In this document: piece after piece, positions 11,348 to 19,625 of the stretch
Layout: each line of letters opens with the position of its first letter
How positions within the stretch are numbered: position 1 is the stretch's first letter
DNA from: Myxococcales bacterium
GTDB taxonomy: Bacteria; Myxococcota_A; UBA9042
NCBI GenBank assembly: GCA_009692425.1
Contig: SHZF01000049.1
Span: 1 to 33,553, forward strand
Direction: 5' to 3'
DNA: 33,553 bases
Position numbers and translations under genes: made by a program
Notes under the pieces: generated by a model
Told to the model about the DNA's origin: nothing
Seen by the model: only the letters and a program-made list of their open reading frames with translations
Database searches by the model: none

Positions 11348-12382
11348 GTGCGCGAGTTCCTGTCCCAGTACCTTTTGTTTTTCGCCCAGATCGCGACCGT
11401 GCTCGCCGCCCTGCTGATCGTCATCGGCCGCCTCGCCTGGCTCGCCCGCAATGCTGCTGCGGCCGACGGTGCCGACCGCATCCGGGTGAGGCGACTCAAT
11501 GACCGCTTTCGTACACTCGAGCGGGCGGTGCGGGAAGCGACGCTGGCCAAGAAACCGTTCAAGGCCTGGCACAAGGCCGATCAGAAGGCCGAGGCGGCGC
11601 GGCTGGCGGCGGAGTCTGCGGGAACCGCACGCAAGCGACTGTATGTGCTAGATTTTCGTGGTGACATCCGGGCCTCGGCCGTGGCCGGGCTGCGCGACGA
11701 AGTGACGGCGGTGCTCGCGGTGGCCCGCGCGACCGACGAGGTGGTCGTGCGGCTGGAGAGCCCGGGCGGTCTGGTCCACGCCTATGGGCTCGCCGCATCG
11801 CAACTGGCGCGGCTGCGGGAGCGATCGATTCCACTCACGGCGGTGGTCGACAAAGTGGCGGCGTCGGGTGGCTACATGATGGCGTGCGTGGCCGACAAGG
11901 TGGTCGCGGCGCCCTTCGCCGTGCTGGGCTCGATCGGCGTGGTCGCCCAGATTCCCAACGTTCACCGGTTGCTCGAGAAGCACGGCGTCGACTTCGAACT
12001 GCTGACGGCGGGGGAGCACAAGCGCACGCTCACCGTGTTCGGCGAGAACACCGACAAGGGCCGCCAGAAGGCGCAGGAGGAACTCGACGACGCCCACGCG
12101 CTCTTCAAGGACTTCATCGCCCAGTACCGCCCCCAGGTCGACCTGGCGCGCGTGGCGACCGGCGAGCATTGGTACGGCGTGCGGGCCCGCGACCTGGGTC
12201 TGTGCGACGAATTGCGCACCAGCGACGATTACCTGCTCGAGGCGAGCCGGGGCGCAGACCTGTTTGAGGTAAAGTGCACGCCGAAGCAGGCCCTCGGCAA
12301 TCGGCTGGTGGCGTTCGCTGCGGCGCTGGTCGAGGCTGGTATCGACGTAGTGGCGCGCGGCTCACGCGCGCCCGCGAACTGA
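11348..12382 (+). CDS. sohB: SohB/SppA-type inner-membrane serine protease (peptidase S49)
   Basis: The 344-residue product has an N-terminal membrane helix (about 7-30), a charged coiled region, and an S49 domain. Catalytic Ser173 lies in VAASGGYMMAC and the general base Lys225 in GEHKRTLTVFGENTDKG. This is the Ser-Lys dyad of SohB and of the C-terminal half of SppA, enzymes that digest leftover signal peptides and damaged membrane proteins. An upstream TTG (11333) is possible, but GTG 11348 has GGAGG 8 bases before it and gives MREFLSQYLLFF, a natural membrane start. Its 3' end faces that of the ABC transporter gene with only 9 bases between them. Confidence 0.88.
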   Translation: MREFLSQYLLFFAQIATVLAALLIVIGRLAWLARNAAAADGADRIRVRRLNDRFRTLERAVREATLAKKPFKAWHKADQKAEAARLAAESAGTARKRLYVLDFRGDIRASAVAGLRDEVTAVLAVARATDEVVVRLESPGGLVHAYGLAASQLARLRERSIPLTAVVDKVAASGGYMMACVADKVVAAPFAVLGSIGVVAQIPNVHRLLEKHGVDFELLTAGEHKRTLTVFGENTDKGRQKAQEELDDAHALFKDFIAQYRPQVDLARVATGEHWYGVRARDLGLCDELRTSDDYLLEASRGADLFEVKCTPKQALGNRLVAFAAALVEAGIDVVARGSRAPAN

Positions 12383-12391
12383 AGCGCGGTC

Positions 12392-14257
12392 CTACGCCAG
12401 AGCGGCCGGCGCCGCCGCAACGCCGTCTGGCACCGGGTCGGTCGCGAACACCTGGTGCTCCACCAGCCGCCGATAGGTGCCGTCGTGGTCCATCAGGCTG
12501 TCGTGGGTGCCCTGGTCGACGAGCCGGCCGCGCTCCAGAACCGCGATCTGGTGGGCGTCGCGTACGGTCGACAGTCGGTGAGCGATCACGATCGTCGTGC
12601 GCCCCACCATCAGCCGGGCGAGCGCCTGCTGCACGAGCGCTTCGCTTTCGGCGTCCAGACTGCTCGTCGCCTCGTCAAGAATCAGCACGCGCGGATTGGC
12701 CAGCACCGCCCGCGCGATCGCAATGCGCTGGCGTTGGCCCCCGGAGAGCTGCACGCCGCGTTCGCCGATGAGGGTCGCCCAGCCGTCGGGGAAGCGGTCG
12801 ATGAATTCGATCGCGTGGGCATCGCGGGCCGCCGAGACGATGTCAGCCTCGGCCGCATCGGGGCGGGCGAACGCAATGTTGTCGCGAATCGTACCGGAGA
12901 AAAGCACGGGTTCCTGGCTGACGATCGCGATGGCCCGGCGCAGTTCGGCGACCTTGAGCCTGCGGACGTCGACACCGTCGAAGGTGACGCGGCCGCCTTG
13001 GACGTCCTGAAACCGCTGCAGCAGCGCCGTCAGCGTCGTCTTTCCGGACCCCGATGCGCCCACGAGCGCGACGGACCGCCCCGCCTCGACCCGCAACGAG
13101 ATCCCACGCAGCACCGGATGGTCGGAGCGCGTCGGGTAGGCGAATTCGACGTCCTCGAACGCGACGACGGCGCCTTGCAGGTTGCGGCCGTCCACGTTGC
13201 GCGTGACGGGTAGCGGCACGGCATCGGGTGCATCGGCAATGTCGGGCTGCGTGCGCAGGATGTCGAAGATGCGCTCGGTCGCCCCCGCCGCGCGCTGGAT
13301 CGTGCCGCCCAGGCTGGCGAGCGCGCCGACGGACGCCGCGACCATTGCGGTGTAGAGCAGGAACGCGGTGAGGTCGCCGCCCGACAATTCCTTGCTGACG
13401 ACCGCGCCGCCGCCCACCCACACGACTGCAGCGATCGCCAAAGACACAGCGAGCGTCGTACTTGCAAAAAACGTCGCCCGCCAACGCACGAGTTGCAGCG
13501 ACTGATCGAACGCCGCGCCGATGTTGGCACGGTAGGTCTGCGCCTCGCGCTGCTCGCGCACGAAGGCCTGCACGGTCTGCATGGCCGAGACGACCTCCTC
13601 GACGCGCGTCGACGTCACCGCGTGGCGGTCCTGGATGGCGCGACTCAGCCTGCGCACGCGACGGCCAAAAAACACCACGCCGACAACGACGGGCGGCACG
13701 ATCGCCAGCATGAGCAACGTCAGCTTCGGGTTCTCGACGAACAGCAGCACGATGCCGCCAAAGAGCGTAAGCGAGTGGCGCAGCGCCAGCGACAGTTCGG
13801 AGCCGACAAGGTGATCCACGACCGTCACGTCGGACGACAGGCGCGACAGGATTTCGCCGGTGTGGCGCACGTGGAACCACGACGGCGGCAGCGTCAACAA
13901 CTTGTCGAACACCTGGACCCGCAGGTCGGCGACCACGCGCTCGCCGAGCCACGACATCAGGAAGTGGCGGATCCAGATGAAGACGGCCTGCACGAGGAAA
14001 ACCGCGATGAGGAAGAGCACCAGCCAGTTGAGCCGATCGAGCGTCGGGGCCGCCAAGCCGATGTCGACGGCCTGACGCGCGGCTTGCGGGTAGACGAGGC
14101 CGAGGCCCGAGGAGACAAAAAGTGCGATGGTGGCAAGCCAGAACCGCCAACGGTAGGGCTTGACGAGAGCCAGCAAGGACCAAAGCGGGGCGAGATCGGT
14201 GCGGCCGAGCGCGTCGGTTGGCTGGGGCGGGCCGGAGGACGGGGCAAAACGGGCCAT
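12392..14257 (-). CDS. ABC-type exporter half-transporter (MsbA/lipid-multidrug class)
   Basis: This single 621-residue chain has a six-helix membrane domain (about 25-320) and a C-terminal nucleotide-binding domain. All ATPase motifs are intact: Walker A GASGSGKTT, Q-loop VSQEP, signature LSGGQRQR, Walker B VLILDEATS and the switch His in AHRLS. It should act as a homodimer exporting a lipid, peptide or small molecule. No peptidase C39 domain is present. It is the last gene of the agmatine/methyltransferase operon, 34 bases after the PqqD-like methyltransferase gene, which suggests that it exports that pathway's product; this is inference. ATG 14257 is chosen over the TTG and GTG just upstream. 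Confidence 0.88.
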   Translation of the reverse strand: MARFAPSSGPPQPTDALGRTDLAPLWSLLALVKPYRWRFWLATIALFVSSGLGLVYPQAARQAVDIGLAAPTLDRLNWLVLFLIAVFLVQAVFIWIRHFLMSWLGERVVADLRVQVFDKLLTLPPSWFHVRHTGEILSRLSSDVTVVDHLVGSELSLALRHSLTLFGGIVLLFVENPKLTLLMLAIVPPVVVGVVFFGRRVRRLSRAIQDRHAVTSTRVEEVVSAMQTVQAFVREQREAQTYRANIGAAFDQSLQLVRWRATFFASTTLAVSLAIAAVVWVGGGAVVSKELSGGDLTAFLLYTAMVAASVGALASLGGTIQRAAGATERIFDILRTQPDIADAPDAVPLPVTRNVDGRNLQGAVVAFEDVEFAYPTRSDHPVLRGISLRVEAGRSVALVGASGSGKTTLTALLQRFQDVQGGRVTFDGVDVRRLKVAELRRAIAIVSQEPVLFSGTIRDNIAFARPDAAEADIVSAARDAHAIEFIDRFPDGWATLIGERGVQLSGGQRQRIAIARAVLANPRVLILDEATSSLDAESEALVQQALARLMVGRTTIVIAHRLSTVRDAHQIAVLERGRLVDQGTHDSLMDHDGTYRRLVEHQVFATDPVPDGVAAAPAALA

Positions 14258-14291
14258 CGGCACCAAGGCCGGCGCGTGCGGGCCGGGCGAG

Positions 14292-16016
14292 TCAAGGTAG
14301 GACGCCCGCGCGACTTGTCGAGTCCGCCGCAGGATCCGGCCGCGTCACCACCAGCGCAAGGAACTCAGGCGGGCGCAGCCCCATGACCCGCTCGCCGGCG
14401 GGTGTCCAGTGCAGGCCCTCGATCGCAGCGACATCGATCCGGTCACGACAGCGGGCGCGGAACTCGGGCGGCGTCATCGCACGTTTCGGCAGGGCGATGC
14501 CATGGGCCGCCAACAGGGCGCGCAGGTTGCGGAACTGGGTGCGCGTCGTCGCCAGCACCGGCACCGCGCCGTCGAGGCCCACCAGCGCCGCCACCGGTTC
14601 GAGGTGCGCGCCCAGGCCGAGGCAGCGGGCGACTTGGATCAGGTGGCCAAAGTGCACCGACCATTCGGCGTGGTCGAGGTGCGTCGATTCGATGGGAGTC
14701 TGTCGCTCGGCGCCGAACTCCGTCAGCACCGCTACGCCGCCCGGCCGCAGCACGCGCGCCAACTGTTCGATGAGCCGCGCGGCACCTACCTGGATCGCCA
14801 CGGGATTGGCGGCACCGGCAAGGTCCAGGCCGTAACGCCGGACGTCGGCCAACGCATCGGCATCGCCGGCCAGCAACTCGGGATCGATCAGGCCGAGGCG
14901 CAGGTCGGCGATCACTTCGTTGCAGACCAGCAGGTCGACGGACGCGTCTGGCAACGCGAGCGCTTCGGCGTGCCCCAATGTTGAGCGAAAGCGCGGCCCC
15001 CACGGTGTCAGGCGCCGGGCTTGGGCGGCGTGGAGCACCGGGCTCAGTTCGATCACCGTGCACGCAGCGTCCGGTTCGAGGTGCGGATGCCGGTCGCGCA
15101 GCGCCCGCACCCACCCCTCGGCAAACCGGCCCGTCCCGCCGCCCACCTCGACCGACGTCGCGTGTCCTGGACGCAACCAACCGCGCGCGACGGCGGCGTC
15201 GACGAGGGCCGCGGCCCACGTGCGGTGGCGCAGCGCGGGATGCGGGTCGGCGAACAGATGCGACATCGTCGTCTCCAGTTCCTCGAACTGGAGTTCGGCG
15301 TCCGCGATGGAAAAGCTGTGGTAGTCGGTCAGGTCGCGCGCGCCACCTTGCGGCGTGGCAGCCGCATCGGCGGGTTGGTCGAACGGCGCGTACGGCATCG
15401 TGCTCGTGGCGTAGGCGGGCAGGGTCCGCAGCGCCGAATGCGGCCGCAGCAGCAGGCGGGCGAGCTGATGGTCGGGGTGGGTCCAACGCGCCAAGGTGGC
15501 CAACACGTGGCGACGTGCCGTGGTACGGTCCATGGGGGTCTGGACCGCAACGAGTTCGGCCAGTTCGCGCGCCGAGCGTTCGCCATCGAGGTTTCGCCAC
15601 AGCGTGAGATCGGCGCCGGCGAGCTCCTCGGCGCGCGGCTGCGCCCACGGTTCGGGCCCGAAGCCGCGGCTGACGTATGCGACTGCCCGGTCCGGTTCGA
15701 CGTGGTGCACGACGATCCACGGCCCGCGGATCGGGTAGCCATCCAGCACGGCCGCCCGCTCGTCGGTGGCGGGTGCGACCAGGATGCGGTGCGCTGCGAA
15801 CGTCTGCGCAAACTGGGCCAGCGTCGTCATGGGGCTTGCCAGGCCGCAACGCTGCGCTGCCTGCTGTGGCGTGGCGGGGGGCGCGAACGCATCGACGAAC
15901 GCCTTGAGGTCGAGCGACATCTCTAGCAGGAAGCCGTACAGGTCATGCCAGGCATAGACCGCATCGCCGCGGCGGAACCACGACACGAAGCGCGATCGTT
16001 GCAGCCGGTCACCCAC
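14292..16016 (-). CDS. Two PqqD-like winged-helix modules fused to a MidA-like SAM methyltransferase
   Basis: The product is 574 residues from GTG 16016 (Shine-Dalgarno AGGAAAGG, about 9 bases upstream). Residues about 8-85 and 97-190 each look like a PqqD/RRE-type fold: beta strands, then a helix-turn-helix (EMSLDLKAFVDAF; DLTLWRNLDGERSARELAEL), ending in a hydrophobic helix (FAAHRILVAP; HQLARLLLRP). Residues 235-530 form a class I methyltransferase with VEVGGGTGRF (motif I, about 290), VIELSPVLHAAQ and NEVIADL, the last two recalling MidA/NDUFAF7 protein-arginine methyltransferases. PqqD-like modules bind leader peptides in RiPP pathways, so a peptide or protein substrate is plausible. It lies 18 bases after agmatine deiminase. 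The methyltransferase call is firm, the PqqD-like part moderate. Confidence 0.68.
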   Translation of the reverse strand: MGDRLQRSRFVSWFRRGDAVYAWHDLYGFLLEMSLDLKAFVDAFAPPATPQQAAQRCGLASPMTTLAQFAQTFAAHRILVAPATDERAAVLDGYPIRGPWIVVHHVEPDRAVAYVSRGFGPEPWAQPRAEELAGADLTLWRNLDGERSARELAELVAVQTPMDRTTARRHVLATLARWTHPDHQLARLLLRPHSALRTLPAYATSTMPYAPFDQPADAAATPQGGARDLTDYHSFSIADAELQFEELETTMSHLFADPHPALRHRTWAAALVDAAVARGWLRPGHATSVEVGGGTGRFAEGWVRALRDRHPHLEPDAACTVIELSPVLHAAQARRLTPWGPRFRSTLGHAEALALPDASVDLLVCNEVIADLRLGLIDPELLAGDADALADVRRYGLDLAGAANPVAIQVGAARLIEQLARVLRPGGVAVLTEFGAERQTPIESTHLDHAEWSVHFGHLIQVARCLGLGAHLEPVAALVGLDGAVPVLATTRTQFRNLRALLAAHGIALPKRAMTPPEFRARCRDRIDVAAIEGLHWTPAGERVMGLRPPEFLALVVTRPDPAADSTSRAGVLP

Positions 16017-16034
16017 CTGACAATTCCTTTCCTG

Positions 16035-17126
16035 TCAATACTGCAACGTGCCAATCGGAATCTGTTGGGTGACGCAGTGGATGCCGCCATTCCACGTCAC
16101 CAGCGCCCGGGCGTCGAGGCCGACGATGGTGCGAGTGGGAAAAAGACCCTGCAGCACCTCGATCGCACGCGCATCGGCCGGCTGCAGGAACACGGGGACA
16201 AGAACGCGGTCATTCGCGATGTAGAAGTTTGCATAGCTCGCCGGAACCTGTTCACCGTGAAAATAAATCGCATCAGGCACCGGCAACCGCGCCAGCTCGA
16301 AAACCTGGCCGGCCGCGCCGCGCATCTCGCCGAGGCGCGCGAGGTTGGCCTGCATTGCCGCGTAGTCCGCGTGGCCCGGTGGCGGGTCCACGACGGCGAT
16401 GGTGTGCGGAGCGACGAAGCGGGCGAGGTCGTCGATGTGGCCGTCGGTGTCGTCGCCCGCGAGGCCGGCGCCCAGCCAGTGGACACGCTCGGCGCCCAGG
16501 CACGCGCGCAACACGGCGTCGAGGCCGGTGCGGTCGAGGTGCGGATTGCGCGTCGGCGTCAGCAGCACGGCTTCGGTCGTCAACAGGTCGCCGGCGCCGT
16601 TGACGTCGATCGAGCCCCCTTCGAGCACCACACGCGGCCGCACGCGCGGCAACTGCCAGGCCCGGTTCAACTCGCGCGGCACGGCATCGTCCAGGGCGCT
16701 CGCGAACTTGCCGCCCCACGCGTTGAATTCGAAGTCGAGCAGCGTGGCGCGGCCGGCGGGGTCCAGCGCGAGGATCGGCCCATGGTCGCGCGCCCAGACG
16801 TCGTCGCTGTCGATGCAGTGCCAGTGCAGGCGACCCAGATCGGCACCGGCGCGCCCGACAGCGGCGGTCGCGCGCGCCTGCCACGACGCGTTCGGCACAT
16901 TGATGTGGACCTCCTCGCACGCGCTCAGTTCGGCGGCCAGCCGGGCAAACAACGCCTCGACCTCGGCGTGGACACCGCGCCAAAGTTCTACCCGGTGGGG
17001 CCAGGTGAGCAGGGTGCCCTGGTGCGGCTCCCATTCCGCCGGCATCCGCAACGTGCGAGGCGGCCGCACAGGCGCGGGGTCGAGGGTCACGTCCGGCACC
17101 GCCCGCTCGCAAGGCACCCCGGTCAT
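16035..17126 (-). CDS. aguA: Agmatine deiminase
   Basis: This enzyme hydrolyses agmatine to N-carbamoylputrescine and ammonia. The 363-residue product has the guanidine-modifying (pentein) fold signatures: PAEWEPHQGTLLTWPH near the start, DVWARDHGPIL, LEGGSIDVNGAGDLLTTE, GDDTDGHIDDLARF, and the nucleophile Cys351 in GGIHCVTQQIP. All catalytic residues of the family are present. The frame is open to 17207, but ATG 17126 overlaps the stop of the amidase gene as ATGA and is the right start. Together with the upstream amidase it makes the two-step route from agmatine to putrescine. Confidence 0.95.
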   Translation of the reverse strand: MTGVPCERAVPDVTLDPAPVRPPRTLRMPAEWEPHQGTLLTWPHRVELWRGVHAEVEALFARLAAELSACEEVHINVPNASWQARATAAVGRAGADLGRLHWHCIDSDDVWARDHGPILALDPAGRATLLDFEFNAWGGKFASALDDAVPRELNRAWQLPRVRPRVVLEGGSIDVNGAGDLLTTEAVLLTPTRNPHLDRTGLDAVLRACLGAERVHWLGAGLAGDDTDGHIDDLARFVAPHTIAVVDPPPGHADYAAMQANLARLGEMRGAAGQVFELARLPVPDAIYFHGEQVPASYANFYIANDRVLVPVFLQPADARAIEVLQGLFPTRTIVGLDARALVTWNGGIHCVTQQIPIGTLQY

Positions 17127-18019
17127 GGCGCGCCGCCGGGGGCCGTCCGCCAGCGGCGCAACAGGTCGCCGTACAGGTCGATGCGGCGGTCGCGAAAAAA
17201 CGGCCACAGGTTGCGGACTTCACTCACCCGCGCCAAATCGACGTCGGCGATGGCGGTCGCCGGGGCGGAGCCCGCTTCCGCGATGACTTCACCCTGCGGC
17301 CCGCACGCAAACGACAGCCCCCAGAAGTCGATCTGGCCCTCCCGGCCGGCGCGGTTGACGGCTGCAACGAAGCAACCATTCGCGATGGCATGGCCGCGCT
17401 GCACGGTGCGCCAGGCGTCTTGCTGGCGCGCACGCTCGGCGGCGTCTTCGGCGGGCAGTGAGCCGATGGCGGTCGGGTAGACGATGAGTTCCGCGCCGCC
17501 CAGGGCAGCCAGGCGGGCAGCTTCGGGAAACCATTGGTCCCAGCACACCAGCACGGCGATGCGCCCCGCCCGCGTCGCGAACACGGGGAAACCGGAGTCG
17601 CCCGGCGCGAACCAGAACTTTTCCTCGTAGCCGGCATCGCATGGGATGTGCGCCTTGCGGTAGCAACCCGCCACGCGGCCGTCGGCGTCGATGACTATGG
17701 CGGTGTTGTAGTGCAGGCCGGGCGCCGCGCGCTCGAACACGGAGCCGACGACAACGAGCCCACAGGTACGGGCGACGTGCTGGAGCGCCACGGTGGTCGG
17801 TCCGGCGGGAACGGCTTCGGCGCGGTCGAATGCGGCGGGGTGCATGTCTTGGCAGAAATACGGCCCGCGAAACAGTTCCGGGAGCACGGCCACCGTGGCA
17901 CCGGCGGCAGCGGCGCCGCGCAAGGCTTCGAGCGCGAGCGGCAAGTGGTCGGTCTCGGCCGGATTCGCGGGCAACTGGCACAGGGCGAGGCGCAAGGGCG
18001 GCGCGGCAGGCAGGGTCAT
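17123..18019 (-). CDS. aguB: N-carbamoylputrescine amidase
   Basis: This nitrilase-superfamily enzyme releases putrescine, CO2 and ammonia from N-carbamoylputrescine. The 298-residue product carries the Glu-Lys-Cys triad at Glu48 (LPELF), Lys122 (YRKAHIP) and Cys159 (LVCWDQWFPE). The segment HIPCDAGYEEKFWFAPGD is typical of AguB rather than of other nitrilases. ATG 18019 overlaps the stop of the preceding methyltransferase (ATGA), and its own stop overlaps the aguA start in the same way, so the three genes are translationally coupled. Confidence 0.95.
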   Translation of the reverse strand: MTLPAAPPLRLALCQLPANPAETDHLPLALEALRGAAAAGATVAVLPELFRGPYFCQDMHPAAFDRAEAVPAGPTTVALQHVARTCGLVVVGSVFERAAPGLHYNTAIVIDADGRVAGCYRKAHIPCDAGYEEKFWFAPGDSGFPVFATRAGRIAVLVCWDQWFPEAARLAALGGAELIVYPTAIGSLPAEDAAERARQQDAWRTVQRGHAIANGCFVAAVNRAGREGQIDFWGLSFACGPQGEVIAEAGSAPATAIADVDLARVSEVRNLWPFFRDRRIDLYGDLLRRWRTAPGGAP

Positions 18020-18747
18020 GGGCGCACGGCCTTCATCGTGTAAAGCGTGTACGGGATGCGGTAGCCGTCATGGCGCAGCGTCGTGCGCACGTCGGCAAAG
18101 CGCCGCTGCACGAGTTCCAGGTACTGCGCCGGGGTCCGCACGTGGCGGCCGCGATCGTGCCCGATGAGCCAGCGCGCGAGCCGCGACTGCTCCGGCACCC
18201 AGGCGTTGTCATAGGTGAGCAGGAAGCCACCGGGCCGCAACTGGGCCCACGCTGCATCGACGAGGTGGCTCGCCTCGGCGTCGTCGAGGTGGTGCAGCAT
18301 CGCGTTGGCCATCACCACGTCGAAGCCGCCCGCGCGCAGCGGCGTGTCGCCCACGCGTGCCACCTCAAAGGTCCCGCGATCGCCCAAGTCCTGGCGCGCG
18401 AACGCAATGTAGCGCGCGTTCATGTCGAACCCGTGATAGGCCACGCCCTCGGGCAAGAAGCGCACCATCGTGCCGGGCCCGCAACCGATGTCGAGGATGG
18501 ACCAGCCGGTCTGCGGCTCCAGGAGCGTGTCGACGTACCAGCGCCGGAACGTGTCGGCGCCGATGAGGCGCTGGAATGCGTCGTACGCCCGGGGCCGCGT
18601 GAGCACCGCGCGCAAGCCGGAGTCGTCGTGGTCGGTGGGCAAGAGGGGCGTCCTGCTGGCGCGAAGAGCGCGGGTGAGGCGGGTCCGGCACACCCCAGTC
18701 GGGTCCAGGTCCACGAGGCCGCGCACGTCATACACCGTCGAGCCCAC
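18016..18747 (-). CDS. Class I SAM-dependent methyltransferase
   Basis: The 243-residue soluble protein has motif I ILDIGCGPGTMVRF (about 84-97), an acidic motif II (FDMNARYIAFA) and the post-motif NAMLHHLDDAEASHLV, the set seen in small-molecule methyltransferases of the Methyltransf_11/25 type. The substrate is unknown. It is first in the operon with the two agmatine enzymes, with an ATGA overlap to aguB, so a polyamine or guanidine substrate is a reasonable guess but only that. It starts at GTG 18747. The opposite-strand polysaccharide operon begins 107 bases away. Confidence 0.82.
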   Translation of the reverse strand: MGSTVYDVRGLVDLDPTGVCRTRLTRALRASRTPLLPTDHDDSGLRAVLTRPRAYDAFQRLIGADTFRRWYVDTLLEPQTGWSILDIGCGPGTMVRFLPEGVAYHGFDMNARYIAFARQDLGDRGTFEVARVGDTPLRAGGFDVVMANAMLHHLDDAEASHLVDAAWAQLRPGGFLLTYDNAWVPEQSRLARWLIGHDRGRHVRTPAQYLELVQRRFADVRTTLRHDGYRIPYTLYTMKAVRP

Positions 18748-18854
18748 GTTCCGATAGTGCGCGGCGGACGAGCCAGACTATCCGCATGGCAGGGCGTCGG
18801 CTATTCTCGCCGCGCCGCGCCGATGCCGTGCCGCCGTCGAGAGAGCCCTTTGCC
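18748..18854. promoter_or_regulatory. Divergent promoter region, agmatine operon / rfbF operon
   Basis: Two operons diverge from this 107-base gap. A TATTCT at about 18813 could be a -10 element for rfbF, but no -35 element is found at the right distance, so no promoter is assigned. Confidence 0.35.
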
Positions 18855-19625
18855 ATGAAAGCTGTTATCCTTGCTGGTGGTTTTGGCACGAGGTTGAGCG
18901 AGGAGACTGAGGTGCTGCCGAAGCCGCTGGTCAGTATCGGCGAGCGGCCGATCCTGTGGCACATCTTGAAGGCCTACGCGGCGCACGGCATCCACGACTT
19001 TGTGATCTGCCTCGGATACAAGGGCTATAGAATCAAGGAGTTCTTTGCCAACTACGCGCTCCACACGTCGGATGTGACGTTCGACTTCGCGCGCGGCGCG
19101 ATGGAAGTGCACGAAGCGACGACGGAGCCCTGGCGCGTCACCTTGGTCGATACGGGCCTCAGCACGATGACCGGAGGTCGGCTGGCGCGGGTGCGGCGCT
19201 ACGTGCAGGACGACACGTTCTGCATGACCTACGGCGATGGCCTTGCGGACCTCGACATCGGCGCGCTCGTCGCGTTCCACCGCGCGCACGGCCGGCTTGC
19301 GACCTTGACGGCGGTCCAGGCACCCGGCCGGTTCGGCGCGCTGCAAATCGAGCAGGATCGCGTGGTGCAGTTCCAGGAAAAGCCGCACGGCGACGCGGGG
19401 TGGATCAACGGCGGTTTTTTCGTGCTGGAGCCGCAGTCGCTCGACACCATCGACGGCGATGCAACTTCGTGGGAGCGCGAACCGCTCCAGCGGTTGGCTG
19501 CGGCGGGGCAACTGGCGGCGTGGCACCACCGCGGCTTCTGGCAGCCGATGGACACGCTGCGCGACAAACGACTGCTCGAAGAACTGTGGGCGAGCGGCCA
19601 GCCGCCGTGGAAGGTGTGGCCGTGA
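18855..19625 (+). CDS. rfbF: Glucose-1-phosphate cytidylyltransferase
   Basis: This enzyme makes CDP-glucose from CTP and glucose 1-phosphate, the entry to CDP-deoxysugars. The 256-residue length equals the family norm. It has the nucleotidyltransferase signature GGFGTRLSEETEVLPKPLV, ending KPLVSIGERPILWHI, plus YGDGLADLDI and FWQPMDTLRDK. The frame opens at 18786, but ATG 18855 gives the standard MKAVILAGG start. The stop overlaps the GTG of the next gene (GTGA). It is first in the surface-polysaccharide operon. Confidence 0.95.
   Translation: MKAVILAGGFGTRLSEETEVLPKPLVSIGERPILWHILKAYAAHGIHDFVICLGYKGYRIKEFFANYALHTSDVTFDFARGAMEVHEATTEPWRVTLVDTGLSTMTGGRLARVRRYVQDDTFCMTYGDGLADLDIGALVAFHRAHGRLATLTAVQAPGRFGALQIEQDRVVQFQEKPHGDAGWINGGFFVLEPQSLDTIDGDATSWEREPLQRLAAAGQLAAWHHRGFWQPMDTLRDKRLLEELWASGQPPWKVWP

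Noticed and set aside
18780-18830. A sigma-70 promoter for rfbF using TATTCT
   Set aside because: No acceptable -35 element lies 16-18 bp upstream, so it was not called as a promoter.
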